A stretch of DNA of 64,000 nucleotides, from assembly GCA_013286795.1 (NCBI GenBank), contig JABDFA010000007.1, positions 1 to 64,000 of the forward strand, in the 5' to 3' direction. A model generated the notes under the pieces. That model saw only the letters and a list, made by a program, of their open reading frames with translations. It made no database searches and was not told where the DNA came from. Below are positions 17,177 through 25,516 of this stretch, piece by piece. The translations under genes and the position numbers were made by a program. Every line of letters starts with the position of its first letter. Within the stretch, counting starts at the first letter, position 1. The stretch is from Candidatus Babelota bacterium. GTDB lineage: Bacteria > Babelota > Babeliae > Babelales > JABDEC01.

Positions 17177-17620
17177 TCATTCTATAATTATATCACAATT
17201 GCATTCGTTGTTACTATTAGCATTTAAATTGCATTTTTCTGAAATTTTCAGGCTAAAAGATGTTTTATTAGCAGATATTTTTTCAATATTTGAAGAAAGA
17301 TTACAAACTATTGATTTCGGTTTTTTGTTTATTTTTTGTTTTACTGTTCCAGAACATTTAAAACTGTTTGCTTCATGTGGGACTTGAACTGTTTGATTTC
17401 CGGGTTTTAATATGTAACTTTTAAAAACATTACTTGTTTCTTTTTCAAAATCCCGGTATTTACCTTCTTCTTCTCTCCACCAATCTATTTTTAAATTGTC
17501 ACCTGCTTCCATAGGGATTTTATTATCTATTTGAATGCTGCTAATTTGGGTTGCTTGTGGCGCTTGTTGTGCATTTAAAATTGAAAAAAATAATATTTGT
17601 GCCCAAAAAAAAATATTCAT
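17177..17620 (-). CDS. Exported protein of unknown function
   Basis: 147 residues with a signal peptide (AQILFFSILNA, cut near 17-18). The body looks beta-rich with a cluster of cysteines in the last 25 residues (SEKCNLN, NECNCD). I do not recognise a family. A good ribosome site (GGAGATC) precedes the ATG. The gene stands alone between the helicase and the toxin-antitoxin pair. Confidence 0.65.
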   Translation of the reverse strand: MNIFFWAQILFFSILNAQQAPQATQISSIQIDNKIPMEAGDNLKIDWWREEEGKYRDFEKETSNVFKSYILKPGNQTVQVPHEANSFKCSGTVKQKINKKPKSIVCNLSSNIEKISANKTSFSLKISEKCNLNANSNNECNCDIIIE

Positions 17621-17792
17621 ATTGATCTCCTTTTTTATAAAAATTAATTAATTTTATAGTTAAGAGTCAATATTAGCCTTAAATAGGGTAAAAATCATTT
17701 ATTAAGGTTAAAGAATTGCTAAAAATTTTCATTAATTGTACAATTATTTCTAAGCGATGTTTAATTTCTGAATTAAACGAATAGGATGATCT

Positions 17793-18005
17793 ATGGAAGC
17801 AATAGAATTTATGGCACAAGCTAAAGAGGGAAAAATTATAGAAATTCCAAAAGAATATTTAAATGAAATATCTGGGGAATTTCGTGTGATTATTCTTTTG
17901 CAAAAAAAAGAATCAAAAAAATCTTCTGAAAGAAAGTTTCAAGCTTTAAATATTGACACTAAGAGTTTGAAATTTAACAGAGAAGATATATACGATGACG
18001 AATAA
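17793..18005 (+). CDS. Antitoxin of a VapBC-like pair
   Basis: 70 residues. The N-terminal part (AKEGKIIEIPKEYLNEI) fits a small beta-strand DNA-binding antitoxin such as those with Phd/AbrB-like folds. The C-terminal half is charged and probably wraps the toxin. It overlaps the PIN gene by 11 bases, the usual antitoxin-first order. Confidence 0.7.
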   Translation: MEAIEFMAQAKEGKIIEIPKEYLNEISGEFRVIILLQKKESKKSSERKFQALNIDTKSLKFNREDIYDDE

Positions 18006-18408
18006 GATTTTTTTAGATTCTAATATCATAATTTATTTATATTCAGGAGATGAACCTCAAAAAAAAGCAATAATTACAAACTCATTAAAAGAATATGAAG
18101 ATATAGTAATCAGTACTCAAGTTTTATTTGAATTTACACATATAATCCATAAAAAATATAAAATTGATTATTCAATTATAGAAAAAGCACTCGAAGAATT
18201 TTATAAATCTTTTGATATTGCGCTAATAAAATATGATACTATTCAAATGGCAATTAGAATAGCAAAAAGATATAAATATTCCTTTGCTGATAGCCTAATT
18301 ATTTCTACAGCTATTGAAAATGGTTGTGAAATTCTGTACTCAGAAGATATGCATTCTGAACATTTTATAGAAAACTTTCTTAGAATTAATAATCCATTCA
18401 AAAGCTAA
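17995..18408 (+). CDS. PIN-domain toxin (VapC-like)
   Basis: 137 residues, the normal length for a PIN-domain ribonuclease. The acidic metal-binding residues are visible: D8 in FLDSNIIIY, E46 in VLFEF, D99 in SFADSLI and D118 in SEDMH. Known VapC toxins cut tRNA or rRNA; the target here cannot be read from sequence. It is coupled to the antitoxin upstream. Confidence 0.85.
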   Translation: MTNKIFLDSNIIIYLYSGDEPQKKAIITNSLKEYEDIVISTQVLFEFTHIIHKKYKIDYSIIEKALEEFYKSFDIALIKYDTIQMAIRIAKRYKYSFADSLIISTAIENGCEILYSEDMHSEHFIENFLRINNPFKS

Positions 18409-18471
18409 GTTTCAAGTTTTTGACACACAAGATTTTATAGAGCCAAACTTAGTAGGAGCATAAGTTAGAGC

Positions 18472-18622
18472 CTGCCTTTCCTTCGACAAGCTCCCGACTT
18501 CGTTCTTCCGTCTTAGTTGAAACTTCGTCGGACAGGTCGAGCTTCGACGGGCACGCAGGATAAACTCCGCTTTTAGCGAAGTAGGAGCCTGCCCTTCGTA
18601 GCTACTTTAGTAGCGAAGTAGG
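18472..18622. repeat. Cluster of GC-rich palindromic repeats
   Basis: Contains CCTGCC...GGGCACGCAGG arms around CTTCGACAAGCTCCCGACTTCG and CTTCGTCGGACAGGTCGAGCTTCGACGG. A second unit has GAAGTAGGAGCCTGCCCTTCGTAGC and AGCGAAGTAGGG. The 3' end of the DoxX gene runs into it, so the last few DoxX residues (SLLK and stop) are encoded by repeat sequence. Confidence 0.65.
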
Positions 18623-19048
18623 GTTAAAATAATAATCAAGCGAATATTTTCCACCGCCCATTATAAAAAAGCTTACAAAAATTACCAACATCATCAATGG
18701 AAAACCAAAGACAGCTATAGGATCACCGTTTTTCATATGCATTCTTAGTGCAACAATCATTACACAAATTAGAAATATAGTAGCTAGCCTTGTGCTGAGC
18801 CCAAGAAGTAATCCTAAGCCTCCAAAAAATTCAGCAGATGCAGCTAAAATTCCCCATGCCATAGGCCAGAAATAAATACCAAAATTTTGCATAGCAGAGC
18901 CAACCCATTTTAACGTTTCTGGACCACCCATAAATTTAAGTGACCCTTCTGTAATCATAAATAAACCTACACAAACACGCATAAAAAGAAGAGCTTTTTG
19001 GGTTAACTCTGGTGAAGAATAATTAATTAGATCTAAAAATTTATTCAA
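18602..19048 (-). CDS. DoxX-family membrane protein
   Basis: 148 residues, four membrane helices. The DoxX pattern is clear: LLFMRVCVGLFMITEGSLKF, then ASAEFFGGLGLLLGLSTRLA, and a GGGKYSLD end. In other bacteria DoxX-type proteins associate with redox enzymes and quinones in the membrane. It lies nine bases from a VKOR gene on the same strand, supporting a redox role. The extreme C-terminus derives from a repeat. Confidence 0.88.
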   Translation of the reverse strand: MNKFLDLINYSSPELTQKALLFMRVCVGLFMITEGSLKFMGGPETLKWVGSAMQNFGIYFWPMAWGILAASAEFFGGLGLLLGLSTRLATIFLICVMIVALRMHMKNGDPIAVFGFPLMMLVIFVSFFIMGGGKYSLDYYFNPTSLLK

Positions 19049-19056
19049 ATTGATCC

Positions 19057-19455
19057 TTACTGTAATTTTAAAAGTAAAATGATTAAAATTGTAAAATTAA
19101 TTATGTAAAGTGATGTGCATAAAAGACAAAAAGCTTTTACTTTAAAATAGAGTAAATAAGCTAAAATACAGGAGAATATACAGCTGCCAATTGCTGAAAT
19201 TAATAAAAGATTTATTCTACCCAACCAAGCCAATAAAAACATTAGTGCATAAAAAAGCATTCCTGCAATTGCATTTGAAAAGAAAAATATGTTTGAATAT
19301 TCGCTTTTGATTGGTCTAGAACAGGATATTCTGTCTGACAAATCACATACAGGCTTGTATTGTGTATCTATTTTGATTTTTTGTTCAATAAAATATGTAT
19401 ATAAAGAGATAGCAAAGCCTACTATTGCCAGGCCCATTATGATATTAAAGTACAT
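19057..19455 (-). CDS. VKOR-type disulfide-forming membrane protein
   Basis: 132 residues, four helices. It has the loop cysteines C37 and C45 (VCDLSDRISCSRP) and the membrane active site C110-LLC113, which together are the vitamin K epoxide reductase pattern. Bacterial VKOR takes the place of DsbB and reoxidises a DsbA-like thiol oxidase using quinone. No DsbA-like protein is fused or adjacent. Cysteine-rich exported proteins in this window are possible beneficiaries. Confidence 0.85.
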   Translation of the reverse strand: MYFNIIMGLAIVGFAISLYTYFIEQKIKIDTQYKPVCDLSDRISCSRPIKSEYSNIFFFSNAIAGMLFYALMFLLAWLGRINLLLISAIGSCIFSCILAYLLYFKVKAFCLLCTSLYIINFTILIILLLKLQ

Positions 19456-19472
19456 AAATAAATCCTATTTTT

Positions 19473-19688
19473 TTATCTTATTTTACAGATACAGATTTGT
19501 TTACTTGCAAGATAAAGCAATAATCCTGTTAAAACTAAAACTCCAAAGCCTATCATGTAATTAAGTTTAGGCGTAAACATTATTCCAAACATTTCATATT
19601 CTTTGCCTGATAATGCAATTCCGATATGACAAAGGGCATCCCAAGCTGCTGCACCAGAAAGAAACACTAAAATACATTTTTTACACAT
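19473..19688 (-). CDS. Small two-helix membrane protein of the VKOR/DoxX cluster
   Basis: 71 residues with CKKC near the start (residues 2-5), helices at about 6-26 and 45-63, and a CIC near the end. Its function is not recognised. It is the first gene of the minus-strand trio with VKOR and DoxX, and the paired cysteines fit a redox theme. Confidence 0.65.
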   Translation of the reverse strand: MCKKCILVFLSGAAAWDALCHIGIALSGKEYEMFGIMFTPKLNYMIGFGVLVLTGLLLYLASKQICICKIR

Positions 19689-19875
19689 AAATACTCCTTC
19701 TTTATTATAATAATTTTTATATTAATATTGGTTCTATCAATTTTGCAAGTATATCTTTTTTTATCGATTTCCAGGTTTAGGTGGGGGGCTTTTGACAGTA
19801 AAATCATATGTTTTAAACTTAATAATGAGTTTGAAATAATAGTTTTACTGGAATTAAACTTGATAGGAGTTAATT

Positions 19876-20433
19876 ATGAAAAACTCAATATTTAAATCAG
19901 CTGTATTCTTAGCTTCTTTAGGTGGGTTACAAATGTCTTGTAATGCAAACGAAGAGCTTTTTATTAATAGAATATATGAGGCAGCTGTAAGATTTGCAAA
20001 CAGAACGCCTAATTGTTCTGAGCAACTTAAACAAGTAGCCTCTATGGCAAGTAAAAGCTATGAAGAAAGAAAAGGCTTTTATAGCAATATCAATAAAGAC
20101 ACAAAGCGAGAAATTGGGATAGGGTTGGCGGAAATGTTCTTTGATAGAAATCATTCAGATTCAGTTCGTACACATGTTGATGTAGCAAAATATTTGGCTA
20201 CTACAGGTGTACCTCTTGAAGCTCATTATACAAATATTATAATGGAATTTGATAAAATCAAAAACTCAAATATAACGCATTTTATTAAAAAGCTTTTTAG
20301 TATGAAAGCTTTATTGAGACATATTCCTAAGAAGGAAAAAGAAAAAATAGATCGTGAGCTTGAAAGACTTAAAAAAGAAAAGGGAATATCAGAAGCTGGA
20401 GCAACTAATATTCTTTCTAAGAAATTAGGCTAG
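19876..20433 (+). CDS. Exported helical protein of unknown function
   Basis: 185 residues with a signal peptide (about 1-24, ending SCNA; LQMSC could also be read as a lipobox). The body is helical with a charged C-terminal coil (KKEKEKIDRELERLKKEKG). I do not recognise it. TAGGAG precedes the ATG and a strong terminator follows. Confidence 0.65.
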   Translation: MKNSIFKSAVFLASLGGLQMSCNANEELFINRIYEAAVRFANRTPNCSEQLKQVASMASKSYEERKGFYSNINKDTKREIGIGLAEMFFDRNHSDSVRTHVDVAKYLATTGVPLEAHYTNIIMEFDKIKNSNITHFIKKLFSMKALLRHIPKKEKEKIDRELERLKKEKGISEAGATNILSKKLG

Positions 20434-20470
20434 ATCTATTTTATGATCTTTAAATAATTGAATAAAGATT

Positions 20471-20517
20471 ATTAAAAGGGTAAACTTAAAAAAGTTTATC
20501 CTTTTAATTTTTTTAAA
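20471..20517 (+). terminator. Rho-independent terminator
   Basis: A 17-base arm ATTAAAAGGGTAAACTT pairs with AAGTTTATCCTTTTAAT (one G-T pair), and a T-run follows. It ends the exported-protein gene just ahead of mnmG. Confidence 0.85.
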
Positions 20518-20529
20518 TAGAAAAATATA

Positions 20530-22341
20530 ATGCAAAATTTTGATGTCATTGTTGTAGGAGGAGGGCATGCTGGTATAGAAGCGGCATATGCAGCTGCAAA
20601 AATGGGCTCAAAAACTGCATTGATTTCCCTAGATTTAGATAAAATAGGCTTAATGCCTTGCAATCCTTCAATTGGTGGGGTAGGAAAAGGACATATAGTT
20701 TTTGAAATAAGCGCATTGGGTGGCTTAATGCCTAAGCTTTGTACTCAGACATATTTACAAGCAAGAATGCTTAATACTAGTAAAGGCCCAGCGGTACAAG
20801 GGTTACGTTTACAAATAGATAAAGAGGCATATAGAAAATTAAGCAGAAAAATGCTTGAGCTTGTACCTAATTTAACATTAATTCAGGGTAAAATTGAACA
20901 ACTTTTAATAAATAATAATAAAGTATTTGGGGTTAGGTTAAATGGTCAGGAAGTTTATGCAAAATCTGTGGTGTTAACTACTGGGACCTTTTTGAATGGC
21001 TTAATTCATGTGGGGCATAAAAATCATACAGCAGGTAGAATGGGTGAACAGGCTGTTACTAATTTGTCAGGAGAAATTGTTTTTGCGGGTCTTCAAATGG
21101 GTCGACTTAAAACAGGAACTCCACCTCGTCTTTTAAGAGAAAGTTTAGATTTTACAAAGATGGAGAAACAAGAAAATCCTGAAATAAATTATCTTTATGA
21201 GTTTTACCCTGTCAAAATTGAACAAAAATTGCCTTGTTATATAACCTATACAAATGAATTAACTCATGGACTAATTAAAGAAAACATGCATCATTCGCCT
21301 ATTTTAATGGGAAATATTAAGGGTAAGCCTCCTCGCTATTGTCCTTCTATAGAAGACAAAATAAAGAGATTCCCTGATAAAAATGGGCATCATGTGTTTG
21401 TTGAGCCTGAAGATGCGAGTTATGTTGAAATTTACCCTGCAGGATTATCTACTTCAATGCCCTTAGAAATACAAGAAATTTTTATACGATCCATCAAAGG
21501 TTTTGAAAATGCAGTGATAACAAAACCAGGTTATGCGGTTGAGTATGATTTTGTTTACCCTGACCAATTAAAGCATTCTTTAGAAACTAAAGCTGTAGAG
21601 AGTCTATTTTTGGCAGGTCAAATAAATGGTACTACTGGTTATGAAGAGGCTGCTGGCCAGGGTATAATGGCAGGGATAAATGCTCATTTAAAACAATTTG
21701 GTCAAGAATTTGTATTGAGCAGACAGGAAAGCTATATAGGTGTTATGATAGATGATTTAGTTACTTTGGGGGTAGATGAGCCGTATAGAATGTTTACTTC
21801 TAGAGCAGAGCGTAGAATTTTATTAAGACAGGATAATGTATTTTATAGATTATCTTATAAAGCATATAAACTAGGACTTATTGATCAACGACTTTTTAAT
21901 GATATTAAAAAAGAGCATGATCAGGTTATAAGTTGTGTAAATAAGCTGAAATCAAATAGAACTAATGCTCAATTATTGCAAATGTTTGACTTATTTGAAT
22001 TAAATAAAGTTAAAATTAAACAAGTGGTTGAAGATTTTTGCCAAGAGATATTATCTGATAAGGCAATTGAAGCTATTTATTCTGAAATTAAATATTATGA
22101 TTATTTAAAAAGAGAAGAAATTGAGGTTCAAAAGTATCAGAAATATAGCTCCTTGGCTATCCCTTGTGAGCTTAATTTAGTAGGTATGCCTGGATTATCC
22201 AAAGAGTTGCAAGAAAAACTTAAACAGCATAAACCTAATAATATTGCTCAGGCTATGTTAATATCAGGAATAACTCCTGCTGCAATCTCCTTACTTATTT
22301 TTAAGATAAATGAGCTAAAAAAAGAGAGAATTAAGGATTAG
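20530..22341 (+). CDS. mnmG: tRNA uridine 5-carboxymethylaminomethyl modification enzyme MnmG
   Basis: FAD enzyme that with MnmE modifies U34 of certain tRNAs. FAD site GGGHAGIEAA (about 9-18), then CNPSIGGVGKGH, the GTFLNGLIHVG and GRLKTGTPPR signatures, GYEEAAGQG and SRAEYR-like SRAERRILLRQDN. 603 residues is normal. mnmE is not in the window. Confidence 0.96.
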   Translation: MQNFDVIVVGGGHAGIEAAYAAAKMGSKTALISLDLDKIGLMPCNPSIGGVGKGHIVFEISALGGLMPKLCTQTYLQARMLNTSKGPAVQGLRLQIDKEAYRKLSRKMLELVPNLTLIQGKIEQLLINNNKVFGVRLNGQEVYAKSVVLTTGTFLNGLIHVGHKNHTAGRMGEQAVTNLSGEIVFAGLQMGRLKTGTPPRLLRESLDFTKMEKQENPEINYLYEFYPVKIEQKLPCYITYTNELTHGLIKENMHHSPILMGNIKGKPPRYCPSIEDKIKRFPDKNGHHVFVEPEDASYVEIYPAGLSTSMPLEIQEIFIRSIKGFENAVITKPGYAVEYDFVYPDQLKHSLETKAVESLFLAGQINGTTGYEEAAGQGIMAGINAHLKQFGQEFVLSRQESYIGVMIDDLVTLGVDEPYRMFTSRAERRILLRQDNVFYRLSYKAYKLGLIDQRLFNDIKKEHDQVISCVNKLKSNRTNAQLLQMFDLFELNKVKIKQVVEDFCQEILSDKAIEAIYSEIKYYDYLKREEIEVQKYQKYSSLAIPCELNLVGMPGLSKELQEKLKQHKPNNIAQAMLISGITPAAISLLIFKINELKKERIKD

Positions 22342-22506
22342 ACAATTAGGTTTTGGTCTGTTATATTAAAAAAGTATATGTTGACCTGTGTTTTGGTTAA
22401 TATTTTGTTATTTGTTTTACAATTGTTCAGTTCGAAAGTTAAGATCACGAATACGTGTTCTGGAATTTTATCTTTCGCTAATTGAAAACACACGAGGTGT
22501 TTGTAC

Positions 22507-22881
22507 ATGGTTCGTAAATTATATGTAGGGAACTTGCCTTACTCAGCTACCGAAACTAATCTAAAAGATTTATTTGGACAGTTCGGCATAGTTGAATCTG
22601 TTAAAATAGTAACAGACAATTTTGACGGTCGCTCAAAAGGCTTTGGTTTTGTTGAAATGTCAACAGAAGAAGAAGCTAATGCTGCTGTGTCAGGTCTTAA
22701 CGGAACAGAATTAGAAGGTAGATCTCTAAAAATCGACTTAGCTCGTCCAAAAGAAAATAATGGCGGCGGTCGTTCACCAAGACCAGGTGGTGGTATGAGA
22801 AGAGGTCCAGGAATGGGTGGAGATCGTAGAGGTCCTCGTCCTATGGGTGGTGGCAACGGAGAACGTAGAAACCGTTGGTAA
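22507..22881 (+). CDS. Glycine-rich RRM RNA-binding protein
   Basis: One RNA recognition motif with RNP2 (LYVGNL, near the start) and RNP1 (KGFGFVEM), then a Gly/Arg/Pro-rich tail. The layout matches the short Rbp proteins of cyanobacteria and other bacteria, linked to cold response and mRNA handling. I take ATG 22507 rather than TTG 22501, because GAGGTG at 22494-22499 is well spaced for it. The leader of about 150 bases without an ORF could hold cold-type regulation, but no structure is certain. Confidence 0.9.
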   Translation: MVRKLYVGNLPYSATETNLKDLFGQFGIVESVKIVTDNFDGRSKGFGFVEMSTEEEANAAVSGLNGTELEGRSLKIDLARPKENNGGGRSPRPGGGMRRGPGMGGDRRGPRPMGGGNGERRNRW

Positions 22882-22945
22882 TCTCTCAAAAGATTAACTG
22901 TATGTTTTTTAAATAAAACATAGAATTAATTTTGATTCGATAAAA

Positions 22946-22983
22946 AATAGGCTCTGGATATGTAAAAATATCTTGAGCCTATT
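22946..22983. terminator. Bidirectional terminator between RRM and PP2C-like genes
   Basis: Stem AATAGGCTC / GAGCCTATT with an inner stem GATAT/ATATC. On the minus strand the hairpin is followed by a T-run (22941-22947 read in reverse), so it best serves the minus-strand gene. Confidence 0.75.
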
Positions 22984-22989
22984 CGTTTA

Positions 22990-24327
22990 TTATACAAATT
23001 TTACTGTTTTTTTAACTTTTCTATTTATCTGAATCGGAATCAGATTGGCTTCGTATTTCTTGCTAGTTAACAACTCTGACATTTCCTTATTAGCTTCTTT
23101 TCTTTCTATTGAGCTGGCTAAATCTAGTGCTGTTTGCCCTTTTGGAGATTGTAAATCTCTATTTGCTCCTAAGTCTAATAATGTTTTTACAAGTATAGCA
23201 TCGGATGATAATACTGCATAGATTAAGGGAGTATTGCCTTTTGCGTCCCGTGAATCTATCATTTTTGGATTTTCTTTAATTAATAGTTGAACTTCGCCAG
23301 AATTTCCCGATCTTATTGCATTCCAGAATCTAGTTTCAAGTGATATCATTATGTCTAAAAGATTTTTTAAATCTACTATTATAATACTTAAATTCTGTTT
23401 TTCCGGACTTGAAGTTTGTAGAGAATCTAGGTATTGCTTAGCTATTTGATCTTTACTTTTATTTTCGTTTGCTTTATTTGTTAAAATTCTAGCTATTAGC
23501 CTAAATGCTTCTATTTCAGATAGCCCTTTTGAGTGACTTGCTATTAGAACTAGAAAATGATTTTTTTTGGGATCGATATCAAATGTTCTAATGTCAGTTA
23601 TTGGCAGCTTTTTTGAATCTATTAATTTTTGATATGCGCTTAAGGGAGCAGCAGAGAAATCTTGGGAATGGGTACCTTCTTTTCTAGTTTCGCTAAATAT
23701 GCCTTTGGATGATAAAGATTCAAAGCTTCCATCTTTGTTAATTATGATTGCTTTAAAATCACCGTTCCATGCAATATGTAAAGTGTTATTTAGAGGATCG
23801 AATTCTTTATTTAATAAAGCTATTATGGTATTAACTTTTTCTTTATGTGGGATATTTTGAAAACTACTTATTATTGCTTCATTGGTTATTTTTCTGTAGT
23901 TTGTGCTTCCAACTTTTCTAATAGCTTTGTTGTATATAGTTTTTTGTTTATTAAATTCTGATAATTCCTTTTCATCAGTTGTTTTGATATCAAAAATGTT
24001 AGGAGGCATTACTCCTGCTAATTCCTCTTCATCTATGCTGCGAAACCCGCTAGATTCAAATAAAATCTCTTCTTGAATGGTATTGGGTATGTTTTTAGCT
24101 ATATGTAGAGATTCGGCAGAAGATGCTCCCTGGAATATGCCAAAAATTGCCATTTTATCTAATATTTTTATACCATTTTGAATATACGGTTTTTGATGAT
24201 TATAAACCTTTTGGCCATAAATTAGATTTGCTTGATTTTGATCATATTCAAATTCAGCGCAATTTAATTTATTTATAAGCTGAAAAACTGCTGTTATAAA
24301 GTATAAAGTTAAAATTTTATTATTCAT
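22990..24327 (-). CDS. Exported PP2C-like (apparently inactive) phosphatase fold with C-terminal ankyrin repeats
   Basis: Signal peptide about 1-23 (ends KLNCA). Residues 58-322 follow the PP2C pattern: AIFGIFQGASSAESLHIAKN where PP2C has FFGVFDGHGG, then LHIAWNGDFKAIIINKDG (LYVANVGDSRAVL type), FLVLIASHSKGLSEIEA (FLILASDGLWDVLS type) and EKQNLSIIIVDL (SxDNITVIVV type). Metal-binding Asp positions are lost: DGHGG is QGASS, the DG of SDGLWD is HS, and DN is QN. Two ankyrin repeats follow at about 334-415. I infer a pseudophosphatase that binds rather than dephosphorylates. The PP2C call is by eye, so moderate. Confidence 0.65.
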   Translation of the reverse strand: MNNKILTLYFITAVFQLINKLNCAEFEYDQNQANLIYGQKVYNHQKPYIQNGIKILDKMAIFGIFQGASSAESLHIAKNIPNTIQEEILFESSGFRSIDEEELAGVMPPNIFDIKTTDEKELSEFNKQKTIYNKAIRKVGSTNYRKITNEAIISSFQNIPHKEKVNTIIALLNKEFDPLNNTLHIAWNGDFKAIIINKDGSFESLSSKGIFSETRKEGTHSQDFSAAPLSAYQKLIDSKKLPITDIRTFDIDPKKNHFLVLIASHSKGLSEIEAFRLIARILTNKANENKSKDQIAKQYLDSLQTSSPEKQNLSIIIVDLKNLLDIMISLETRFWNAIRSGNSGEVQLLIKENPKMIDSRDAKGNTPLIYAVLSSDAILVKTLLDLGANRDLQSPKGQTALDLASSIERKEANKEMSELLTSKKYEANLIPIQINRKVKKTVKFV

Positions 24328-24397
24328 AATTCTTTCCCTATTTTAATTATTATTTTGTTACACATAAAATTTAAGCTACTTATTCTTCTATATCTTC

Positions 24398-25309
24398 CTA
24401 ATTTTCAGATTCAACTGGCACATCTGCCCATTTTTCTTTAGGTTGAGCTGCTGCAGCTGCTATAGCTCGGCGAGCTCTTTGAGAGCGCAATCTTTCTTCT
24501 TCTTGCCTTTGGCTTTTTTCTTGGGTGGCTCTATCTTTTGCAGCGTTAAAAACTCTTAATCTTTCTTCTCTTTCCTGTTGCTTGCTTCTTGTCATAGCTT
24601 CATTTAATTCCTTAGCCTCTACTTCTGTAGGTTCAGGTGATTTTTTTATTTGTGGCGTAAATGGTTTAGCTTTAACATTAATTTTTGAAGTTCTTTCTTC
24701 TTTGGCTGTTTTAGATTCTGAACTATGCGCTGAACTAGGCGTGGGCATTTCTTTATAGCCTAATAATTCTAATATTATAACCCTTTTTTCAGGGTTTTTT
24801 ATATTTTTGGCAATATCCAATGTTGTTTTTCCATCTTTAGATCTCCAACCGCTTATATGTATTGCAACGTGATCTCCGTAAAAAGGCAATATGGCCTTTA
24901 TGAGATCAACGTTTTCCAAATAGACAGCCTGCATTAAAGGTGAAAAATTATTGCTATCCCCCTCTAATAAATAATATTTACTACGAGAGAGAAAGTTTTG
25001 TACTTCTTGAACCCTGCCTTCATTCATTGCATTCCGTAACCATTCTCTATTCATTGCAGACCGAGTTACTTCCTTGGCGGTTTCTCCTTCTCTGAATTCT
25101 AAATCATTCTGAGTAAATCTTCCATTGGGACCCATAGGGTATGCAGGATGCCAATAATGTAATGGCATAAAGAAGTTTCTCACATATTCGGGGTCTTTAT
25201 AAGGAATATAATGTTGTTTATCTTGCTGCGCACAATATATTTTGTCAAAAGATTGAATTATTAGTGATATAACTAAGGCTGTTAGAAATTTTTTACATAT
25301 TTTATTCAT
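24398..25309 (-). CDS. Exported ankyrin protein with charged coiled-coil tail
   Basis: 303 residues. Signal peptide about 1-27. An N-terminal segment of unknown fold (HYIPYKDPEYVRNFF...) is followed by two weak ankyrin repeats at 130-190 (NNFSPLMQAVYLENVDLIKA, KTTLDIAKNI). A long Glu/Arg-rich coiled coil lies at 225-290, ending in an Ala run. It lies 70 bases upstream of the PP2C-like gene on the same strand, so the two may share a transcript. Confidence 0.7.
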   Translation of the reverse strand: MNKICKKFLTALVISLIIQSFDKIYCAQQDKQHYIPYKDPEYVRNFFMPLHYWHPAYPMGPNGRFTQNDLEFREGETAKEVTRSAMNREWLRNAMNEGRVQEVQNFLSRSKYYLLEGDSNNFSPLMQAVYLENVDLIKAILPFYGDHVAIHISGWRSKDGKTTLDIAKNIKNPEKRVIILELLGYKEMPTPSSAHSSESKTAKEERTSKINVKAKPFTPQIKKSPEPTEVEAKELNEAMTRSKQQEREERLRVFNAAKDRATQEKSQRQEEERLRSQRARRAIAAAAAQPKEKWADVPVESEN

Positions 25310-25516
25310 ATTGCACCTTTCATTTGGTTTAATAATTGTAATATTGATAATAAATATATTTGTACCAATATTAACTTAAGTGTATATTATATTAATTCAA
25401 ATTGCAAGAATTTTTTGATTGGGTTATAAATATTAGAATCTGATATGTCATTTGCCCTCTCTGGGTTATTGATGTAAAGTTATAATTATTTAAATTTTAA
25501 TTAAAGTAATTATAAA

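Noticed and set aside
17177-17619. CaaX-type end on the exported 147-residue protein (CDIIIE)
   Set aside because: The cysteine is at position -6, not -4, so it is not a CaaX box.
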